Origin: a virus
Direction: 5' to 3' (one strand)
DNA: 64,000 nucleotides
IMG/VR virus record: IMGVR_UViG_3300030103_003629
Span: 8,707-72,706 of that record
Every line of letters begins with the position of its first letter. Within the stretch, counting starts at the first letter, position 1. A program made the translations under genes and the position numbers. Shown here piece by piece: positions 47,274-53,202 of this stretch. Under the pieces are notes generated by a model, which did not search any database, had not been told where the DNA came from, and saw only the letters and a program-made list of their open reading frames with translations.

Positions 47274-47972
47274 TTAATTATTTCTTTCAGCTGTATCTGT
47301 ACCTCTTGAGAACTGACTCATAGACTCAATATCTCCAGCTAATACACTAACTGTTTCATCAATAATTAATTCAACTATATCATCTTTAAATTCAGATATA
47401 ACTTCTGTAGTAGATTCTATCTGATTGTAAGGATCTGAACACCCTTTAATCTGAATTTTACGTGGTTGCCTATAATAGACAAACTCACTTTTATCAATTT
47501 CAAAATCCTGATTAGTAAAAATATTTAGTTTATTTCCTTGTAGAGTAGCAAATGTTTCTGACCATTCAAAGCTAGGCTGCTTTGATTTATCTCTCAAAAG
47601 TAAATTAAGGTTAGCTTCTTCAACTAAGTATACCACCATTCTTCTATTCTCACAACATTCCTTTTTAGCAAAGGCATCTACTCTTTTCCATTGCAAATAG
47701 TTAGCAGGAACAGACGCAGAAAAATAATCAACCTTATCAGTTAATGTAAGATTATCAACAACAAGCAATGCTTGAAGGTCATCTATTCTTCTAGTAGATT
47801 GTTCATCACCTTCTTTCATTAAGTTCATACCATGGAGCTGTCTACGGGCCCATTCTACTTGTGCCTTATTAAAAGCTTCAACAATCATCCAGCATTCTAT
47901 ATTATCATAGTCGTTACTGTCTAGTTTATTTAGACGCTGTTTTACCTTAACTGTTATAGTACTATTTAACAT
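47274..47972 (-). CDS. Head-tail connector/ring protein (232 aa), crAss-like
   Basis: The segment ECWMIVEAFNKAQVEWARRQ, followed by EGDEQSTRRIDDLQALL, is one I remember as strongly conserved in crAss-like phages, in a gene between the capsid and tail regions. The middle is beta-rich (DYFSASVPANYLQWKRVDAF) and the C-terminus helical (DDIVELIIDETVSVLAGDIE). It overlaps the 68-aa basic gene by one base (TAATG). Length and helix-beta-helix layout fit an adaptor ring that docks on the portal. The exact ring is uncertain. Confidence 0.68.
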   Translation of the reverse strand: MLNSTITVKVKQRLNKLDSNDYDNIECWMIVEAFNKAQVEWARRQLHGMNLMKEGDEQSTRRIDDLQALLVVDNLTLTDKVDYFSASVPANYLQWKRVDAFAKKECCENRRMVVYLVEEANLNLLLRDKSKQPSFEWSETFATLQGNKLNIFTNQDFEIDKSEFVYYRQPRKIQIKGCSDPYNQIESTTEVISEFKDDIVELIIDETVSVLAGDIESMSQFSRGTDTAERNN

Positions 47973-48178
47973 TACTTCTTTTTCTTTCTTAGTTTAGCTA
48001 GAGTCTTAGCAAATCTAGCACGTTGTCCAATTTTACCTTTTTTCTTAGCCATCTTATTAATCCAAGACTTTTTAATTGTTCCATCTTTTTTAACAGCACC
48101 TGCTCTTTTAGCAGAAGCAGTTAAAGCTCCAGGTTTCTTAATTGCTTTTTTTATATTTAATTTTTTCTTTTGTGCCAT
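47972..48178 (-). CDS. Small lysine-rich basic protein (68 aa)
   Basis: The protein is almost all Lys, Ala and Arg (MAQKKKLNIKKAIKKPGA ... RFAKTLAKLRKKKK), with no hydrophobic core. It is probably a DNA- or RNA-binding peptide packaged with the genome, or a capsid-interior protein. It is the last of five tiny basic genes read in series and overlaps the connector gene by one base. No family recognised. Confidence 0.7.
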   Translation of the reverse strand: MAQKKKLNIKKAIKKPGALTASAKRAGAVKKDGTIKKSWINKMAKKKGKIGQRARFAKTLAKLRKKKK

Positions 48179-48205
48179 TATTCCCAGTATATAAAAATAA
48201 GCTCA

Positions 48206-48499
48206 TCACCATTTGACTCTGTTGGCCCAGTAGGCTGCTGACATTTTTCCTTTTGCAATATTTCTAGCATGTCTTGCTTTAAATGATTTACGTTTTTTTC
48301 TCATTTTATCACTCTCTCCTGCCTTTGGTTTACCTGCCGTCTTAGCTCCTTGTTCACCAAATCTGATAGTTTTAATTTTGTCTCCAACTTTAGCTACAAC
48401 TATATGAGACTTTTTAGGATGATTAGGAGTACGTTTAGGTTTATTATAACCTGATACTCCAGCTCTTGCTAATCTACTGTCTTTCTTCTTGCCAGCCAT
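48206..48499 (-). CDS. Small basic phage protein, DUF6321-like (97 aa)
   Basis: The signature (GYNKPKRTPNHPKKSHIVVA, KTIRFGEQGAKTAG, RKSFKARHARNIAKGKMSAA, YWANRVKW) is one I remember from a small basic protein widespread in large phages, listed as DUF6321. The function of the family is not known to me; a head-interior or DNA-associated role is an inference from charge and position. The start (ATG 48499-48497) shares one base with the stop of the 42-aa gene (TAATG). Confidence 0.75.
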   Translation of the reverse strand: MAGKKKDSRLARAGVSGYNKPKRTPNHPKKSHIVVAKVGDKIKTIRFGEQGAKTAGKPKAGESDKMRKKRKSFKARHARNIAKGKMSAAYWANRVKW

Positions 48500-48627
48500 T
48501 ACTTCTTTTTCTTAGAAGGTTTAGACATACTTTTAAGCATAGCATCAATTTTAGCTGCTTGTCCTTTATGCATAGCAGAAGCTTTCTTTAACTCTGCAGA
48601 AATCTTTTTTAGTTTTTTAGCATCCAT
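48499..48627 (-). CDS. Tiny basic protein (42 aa)
   Basis: The frame MDAKKLKKISAELKKASAMH ... PSKKKK fills exactly the gap between the 80-aa and 97-aa genes: two bases after one stop, and TAATG with the next start. It is an amphipathic, lysine-rich single helix with a basic tail. The precise tiling is the main evidence that it is a real gene. The role probably parallels its neighbours. Confidence 0.7.
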   Translation of the reverse strand: MDAKKLKKISAELKKASAMHKGQAAKIDAMLKSMSKPSKKKK

Positions 48628-48629
48628 AA

Positions 48630-48872
48630 CTATCTTTTTTTCTTTTTATGTAAACCATGTTTAGCATGTTGTTTACCTGCTTTAGTAGCAGCTCTTTTCT
48701 TTTTATTAGCGGCAGCTAATTTCTTTCTGCCTTTCTTAGTGCTTTTTAATTTTGCAATAGTTTTAGAAGGAGCATAGACTTCACCAGTTTCAGAAGACTT
48801 CTTACCGGAAGGAGTTCTCCACTTCTGTTTAGTCCATCTTTTTAAACTTTTCTGTTTCTTAGTTAGTCCCAT
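48630..48872 (-). CDS. Small basic protein, DUF5872-like (80 aa)
   Basis: The segment SLKRWTKQKWRTPSGKKSSE, followed by TGEVYAPSKTIAKL and a long Lys/Arg tail (KHGLHKKKKR), fits the short W-x-x-KWRTxSGK domain I remember as DUF5872, found in large DNA viruses and phages as well as bacteria. It ends with TAG. It shares one base with the 70-aa gene upstream. A nucleic-acid-binding head component is likely but inferred. Confidence 0.72.
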   Translation of the reverse strand: MGLTKKQKSLKRWTKQKWRTPSGKKSSETGEVYAPSKTIAKLKSTKKGRKKLAAANKKKRAATKAGKQHAKHGLHKKKKR

Positions 48873-49084
48873 TATTTATATCCTCCTCCTTTAGCTTTAT
48901 ATTGTTTAGCTAGCATCTGCGCCTTTCTAGCAGACCACTGACCAGGTCTTCCTCCTTTACTACCAGCCTTAATACGGTTAAACAATGTTTTACGCATTCC
49001 AGGCTTTGTGTAGTTTCCAGATGAATTAACTGTACTCTTTTTCTTCTTAGAAGAAGACCTTTTCAATGTTTTTTTCAGTGCCAT
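48872..49084 (-). CDS. Small basic protein with GRPGQWSARKAQ motif (70 aa)
   Basis: The core (NYTKPGMRKTLFNRIKAGSK, then GGRPGQWSARKAQMLAKQYK and a terminal KGGGYK) is a conserved short motif seen in crAss-like phages and, from memory, in giant viruses of eukaryotes. The N-terminus is a Lys/Ser-rich tail like a histone tail. It lies two bases after the stop of the 335-aa gene. DNA condensation or capsid-interior function is inferred. Confidence 0.72.
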   Translation of the reverse strand: MALKKTLKRSSSKKKKSTVNSSGNYTKPGMRKTLFNRIKAGSKGGRPGQWSARKAQMLAKQYKAKGGGYK

Positions 49085-49086
49085 TT

Positions 49087-50094
49087 TTAACTATTCCAAA
49101 ATTTTTCACATTTAGTATTTAAATCACCAAGAATATCCTCATGTAAAGGATTCTTAAGATACTCAACAACATCAGTAACATTTCTACCTAGTGCTGCATT
49201 TGTATCATTGTGATAAATATAACCATCACTCTTATTAACAATATACTTAAAAAATACGGAATCTTTAACAATTGCTTTAATTTTTAATGTTTCCATATTC
49301 ATTTTACACGCATCTAAGAATGAAGTAGCTGCTCTTTCTTTATTACTTTCAACACCTTGACCACTAATATAGATATCCATATTATCATAAATAATATCAT
49401 TTGGAGTATCTTTCTTATATAGTGTACTATGAGTATCTACTACTTTAGCAATATAAAATAACTTACTACTATTCTTATCAAATAATTTTTGTAGTTCAGA
49501 GTATGCTTTGTTTCTTAGTTTCTTATACTCTGTTCTTATCATTGCAGTATCTTCTTCTTTATCTAGATAAAACTTAGGCGGTACTGCTTGTGATCTTGCA
49601 TCATCATAACTTTTTGCAACTAGGGAAAATCCTCCCGCTTCAATTGCATAAAATTTAATTCTATCATAAGGATCTTTCATATCTAAATATACGGGCTCAT
49701 TACCGCATTTGATTTCAATCTTATTCCAGAATTCTGAATTGTTAGGTTTAAGTAAAGTTACTTTATTCCAAAAGTCTTTATCTGTTATATCAATAACATT
49801 TGATGCTAATTCTTTTTCTAGCTCTGCAACTGTAGTTCTGATTTGCTTTACTTTAGCTTCTTTAGCTTCACCAGTTAATAATTTAACTGCAGGTGCAAAC
49901 TCATTTAGTCCGGTAACATATCTTACAATACCGTTTTTTTCAATGCATGCTAGTTGTTCCATATGCTTGACACCGTCAAACATTGTGATCCCATAATCTT
50001 CTAGTCCCATATTTGAGACAGTAGGATCAAAGTAAGGTTTAATTCTTACTTGTGTTTTTTTATTTGTTTTTGTGATTACTTGTGTAAATGACAT
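49087..50094 (-). CDS. Conserved virion structural protein next to the capsid gene (335 aa)
   Basis: I see no known enzyme motif. The protein mixes helices (TTVAELEKELASNVIDITDK; TEYKKLRNKAYSELQKLFDK) and strands; near residue 130 there is KCGNEPVYLDMKDPYDRIKF. Its place directly after the major capsid gene, behind the capsid terminator, fits an auxiliary capsid or vertex protein. The leader AAACCAACATT before the ATG resembles leaders of the scaffold and zinc-ribbon genes. It is probably made at a fraction of the capsid level because transcription must pass the terminator. Confidence 0.62.
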   Translation of the reverse strand: MSFTQVITKTNKKTQVRIKPYFDPTVSNMGLEDYGITMFDGVKHMEQLACIEKNGIVRYVTGLNEFAPAVKLLTGEAKEAKVKQIRTTVAELEKELASNVIDITDKDFWNKVTLLKPNNSEFWNKIEIKCGNEPVYLDMKDPYDRIKFYAIEAGGFSLVAKSYDDARSQAVPPKFYLDKEEDTAMIRTEYKKLRNKAYSELQKLFDKNSSKLFYIAKVVDTHSTLYKKDTPNDIIYDNMDIYISGQGVESNKERAATSFLDACKMNMETLKIKAIVKDSVFFKYIVNKSDGYIYHNDTNAALGRNVTDVVEYLKNPLHEDILGDLNTKCEKFWNS

Positions 50095-50111
50095 AATGTT
50101 GGTTTAAAAAT

Positions 50112-50154
50112 TAAAAAAAAAGAAAATGGGGAGCAATGTCTACTCCCCGTTTTC
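50112..50154 (-). terminator. Rho-independent terminator after the major capsid gene
   Basis: The stem GGGGAG/CTCCCC (50128-50133 with 50143-50148) is extended by AAAA/TTTT flanks and, on the minus strand, followed by TTTTCTTTTTTTTTAATTTTT. It begins about ten bases after the capsid stop and ends about 18 bases before the next ATG. Confidence 0.9.
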
Positions 50155-50163
50155 ATATATATA

Positions 50164-51780
50164 TTAGAATGATCCGCCAGTAATTGGGTTACGCATCACA
50201 ATCTTAAGTACCTTGGTTGGGTCTTTTACCCAAATTGCAGGCATTGTTTGTGACATGTATACACGGTAACCGTTAAACTGTCCTGATCCTTGGAAGCCTT
50301 GAGTTCTTCCTTGATAATCCATAGTTCCATTTTGGTAGAACCATTTTAATTGATTATCCCAAGATAATTTCAATAAGAAAATATTATCATTAGAATTATC
50401 CGTTACATCAAAGATGATGAAAGAATAAGATGATAATGGGAATCCATCAATGATTGGGTTCTCAATGTCATTAGTATGAACATTGTCAAACGCAGGATTA
50501 ATTACAAACTTCACGTTTGCTAAGAAAGGAATTACATAAGAAGTATATGCAAATCCAAAGTTAAGGTCCATTCCTTTACCAGTAATCGCACCTATATCAG
50601 CAGCTTGAATAGTAAGACCTGAAGCTACAGCTTCTAATTTAATAGCCTCATTAACCATTCTCATACCACCCATACCTGTTTGTACAATTAATTGACGTTG
50701 TGGATCTGGTCCAGTAAAGTCAACTTTACCATTGAAGAAATTAAAGATCTCTCCACGGAATAAATCAAGGTTGAAGTTATTCTTGTTGTATACTCTTTTG
50801 AAAGAGTTATCCAACTGTTTCCAAAGACCTACAGATAATCTTACATCATCTGGACCGTCTTGTCTAACTCTACCACCATGACCCCACATTAGGTAAGTCT
50901 CAATGTCAGTAGCTACTTTTGTTAAGTGAGCTGCTTCCATATTTGTTAAGAAGCTTCTTGATAAGTCTCCGTTATCAAATGCTTTCTTAACTGCATCTTT
51001 ACCCATGATTTTAACCATGTCTTCCATAGAAGAAACAGAAGGATTTAGATTCTTGTCAAAAGATCTCCAGATCTCTGTAACAGGAATAGTACCATCTGCA
51101 TTCATTCCACCTTTGATCATAAGATCAGCTCTAGAAGAAACAGAGTAATGCACGTGAGCTTCTGCTCCTCCTACATAATTGTAGAATTCACGGAAACCAG
51201 TGTTAGTAATGATATCAGAAAATCTCTCTCCATACTCACCTCTTGCAGAACCTTTTCTAAAAAGTTTAGTTCCGTTAGCAAGATACTTGTTATCTAGAAA
51301 TTTAGTACTATCATTATTAACTAACTGAACAGTATAGATGAATCCATCACCAAGAGGTTGTATGTCGTCTGCTGTAATATAAAGTTCAGCACCGTTATAC
51401 TTATCATAAGTAATGATATCACCGTGACCAAATTCACGTTTGTTAATTTTAATCTTAAAGGTAGTACCGTCAATACCTTTAGATGTGTTAGCAGCTTCAA
51501 TGTCCTCAATGATATAAGGAAGATCCTGATTAACAGGAGTCTGCCATTTATACTCACCACGGGCATTGTCTACCATGATTGTGTTTTTACCACCAAAAGA
51601 GGCTAGTTGATAAAGAGGCATCTCTACTTTTTGAGCCATAGCCCATAAGTCCACTGGACCCATATCCATAGGTTCTGCATCTTGCAACATGTTTCTAAGG
51701 TGATAGGAATCCAAATGTGACGAAGCTTGATAAGCTGTGTCTCTCATAAAGATCCCATTGTTTAAAACTGGAGTTGCCAT
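50164..51780 (-). CDS. Major capsid protein (538 aa), crAss-like, HK97-type fold expected
   Basis: The length and segments such as LRNMLQDAEPMDMGPVDLWA, SFGGKNTIMVDNARGEYKW, REFYNYVGGAEAHVHYS and ETYLMWGHGGRVRQ fit the crAss-like major capsid protein. The gene lies in the expected terminase-portal-scaffold-capsid order and is followed at once by a strong terminator, as expected for the most abundant protein. The coding sequence uses more GC-rich codons than the flanking giant genes. The start is preceded by an A-rich leader (AATAACAAACAAATGG) with no Shine-Dalgarno. The HK97 fold is known for the family and not visible directly here. Confidence 0.86.
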   Translation of the reverse strand: MATPVLNNGIFMRDTAYQASSHLDSYHLRNMLQDAEPMDMGPVDLWAMAQKVEMPLYQLASFGGKNTIMVDNARGEYKWQTPVNQDLPYIIEDIEAANTSKGIDGTTFKIKINKREFGHGDIITYDKYNGAELYITADDIQPLGDGFIYTVQLVNNDSTKFLDNKYLANGTKLFRKGSARGEYGERFSDIITNTGFREFYNYVGGAEAHVHYSVSSRADLMIKGGMNADGTIPVTEIWRSFDKNLNPSVSSMEDMVKIMGKDAVKKAFDNGDLSRSFLTNMEAAHLTKVATDIETYLMWGHGGRVRQDGPDDVRLSVGLWKQLDNSFKRVYNKNNFNLDLFRGEIFNFFNGKVDFTGPDPQRQLIVQTGMGGMRMVNEAIKLEAVASGLTIQAADIGAITGKGMDLNFGFAYTSYVIPFLANVKFVINPAFDNVHTNDIENPIIDGFPLSSYSFIIFDVTDNSNDNIFLLKLSWDNQLKWFYQNGTMDYQGRTQGFQGSGQFNGYRVYMSQTMPAIWVKDPTKVLKIVMRNPITGGSF

Positions 51781-51801
51781 TTGTTTGTTATTTATTTGTT
51801 A

Positions 51802-53070
51802 TTAAAAGCGTTTAAAAAAATTATTTTTGTTTCTAGGAATACTCTTTTTCTTTGTAGTTCTAGAAGTTGTTTTCTTTTCTGGTGTTACTGAGGATGTTAT
51901 CTTTCTTGAAGATTCAGTCTTCAACATCCTTACAGTTTTTTCATTTGCCTTATTACTTCCTTGACTTTGAATTTTACTTCTGTATCCTTGAGGATCTGCA
52001 AGTAACCAAAGTGCTTCTGCAATAAGATCATGTCTTGGTTCTACATATTGGTATTTCTCTAATAAGTGTCCCAATAAGTTTGTAGGTTTACCTGACATAG
52101 AAGGGTAACTAGGTTGAACTAAACCTGTATATAAAAGTCCTTGTGTCTTTTTATCCAGTTTTACTTCTCCTAAAGTACCTATAGATAATGTATTATAAAC
52201 ATCATCCATATAAGCTCTTGCTGCATTTTCTTGTTGCTTTTTCATTTCCTCTTGTTGAGCAAGTTGTCTAGCAACAATCTCTTCTTGCATTCTATCTAAC
52301 TTAGGTTTAAACTGATTAGCTTTCTTTTCTAGCTTTTCAATATCTCTCCAAGTATCAATCTCTTCTTGAATTTCTTCCGGAGTTCCAAAATTAGTAGCAG
52401 TTAAATACTGTCTTGCTATCTCAGCTTGATGTTGTTCATTAGAAGGATCTAATTGAGTAACTTCTTCTACATGTGCAAGAGTTCTAAACAATCCTTTCAT
52501 ATCAGTTCCTCCATCTGCTACATATTTTGCAGCTATCTGAAGTTCTTGAGGAAGAGAGTTAAAAAATTCTTTAGGTGTATTCTGTCTAATTTTTTCTTCT
52601 CTTTGTTGAAAGTTAGCTTCAAACAATTCTCTAAAATCTTTTGCTGTATAATCATCTATAGGTTTATCATCATCAAAAGGCATTAAAGAACCTTCTTCAA
52701 TCATCTTATTAGCTAAATCTGCAAGACCACTTTTATCAAGTCTACGTCTTCCTTTTCCTTCAGCATCTTCTTCCTGACTAATTAAATCATCTAGTTCAGC
52801 AATTGCTTCTTCTGTCTGTTCTGCTATTACTTCATCTGAAACAGGCTTTTCTTCTGTTTTAGTTTCTGTCTTTGCAGGCTTGTCAATGAACTCTGTGTCA
52901 AAGGGCTTTTCAGTCGCTAAGACATTTGTTGGTTTTTCAGTTTCTTCTTCTGTTGGTAGCATTACATTGCTTGCATCAGGACTTGCCCCAAATATACTAT
53001 CAATATCTACATCTACCTGACCTACCGTTGTAGTGTCTTGTGTTTCCACGTTGTTGGTTTCTTCACTCAT
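51802..53070 (-). CDS. Scaffold-like capsid assembly protein (422 aa)
   Basis: I place the start at 53070 (MSEETNNVET), not 53109: the first 13 residues of the longer frame overlap a promoter-like element, while 53070 follows the AAACCAACAAAA leader shared with other genes. The N-terminal 170 residues are acidic and disordered-looking. A long coiled coil covers about 265-310 (DIEKLEKKANQFKPKLDRMQ, ARQLAQQEEMKKQQENAARA), and the C-terminus is basic (SVTPEKKTTSRTTKKK ... KNNFFKRF). An acidic start, central coiled coil and basic capsid-binding tail, placed between portal and capsid genes, is the classic scaffold layout. No protease domain is visible. Confidence 0.7.
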   Translation of the reverse strand: MSEETNNVETQDTTTVGQVDVDIDSIFGASPDASNVMLPTEEETEKPTNVLATEKPFDTEFIDKPAKTETKTEEKPVSDEVIAEQTEEAIAELDDLISQEEDAEGKGRRRLDKSGLADLANKMIEEGSLMPFDDDKPIDDYTAKDFRELFEANFQQREEKIRQNTPKEFFNSLPQELQIAAKYVADGGTDMKGLFRTLAHVEEVTQLDPSNEQHQAEIARQYLTATNFGTPEEIQEEIDTWRDIEKLEKKANQFKPKLDRMQEEIVARQLAQQEEMKKQQENAARAYMDDVYNTLSIGTLGEVKLDKKTQGLLYTGLVQPSYPSMSGKPTNLLGHLLEKYQYVEPRHDLIAEALWLLADPQGYRSKIQSQGSNKANEKTVRMLKTESSRKITSSVTPEKKTTSRTTKKKSIPRNKNNFFKRF

Positions 53071-53097
53071 TTTTGTTGGTTTTAAATTACTGTTACT

Positions 53098-53110
53098 ATT
53101 AATATACAAA
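53098..53110 (-). promoter_or_regulatory. Candidate phage promoter element, TTTGTATATTAAT
   Basis: It differs by one base from the 13-mers at 28178-28190 and 40322-40334 and ends 27 bases before the chosen scaffold start. The rest of the 93-base gap after the portal gene is AT-rich with no good terminator. A transcript starting here would cover scaffold and capsid. Confidence 0.4.
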
Positions 53111-53202
53111 TTAACTTTAAAATAAACTTAAGAAATTTAAAAATTTTTGATAAAAATCTGCACTATATAGCTATTTTATTTTTTTGTATAATTTTTCAAG
53201 CA

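Noticed and set aside
53071-53109. Thirteen-residue N-terminal extension of the scaffold-like protein
   Set aside because: It overlaps the candidate promoter element, and the ATG at 53070 has the leader shared with other genes.
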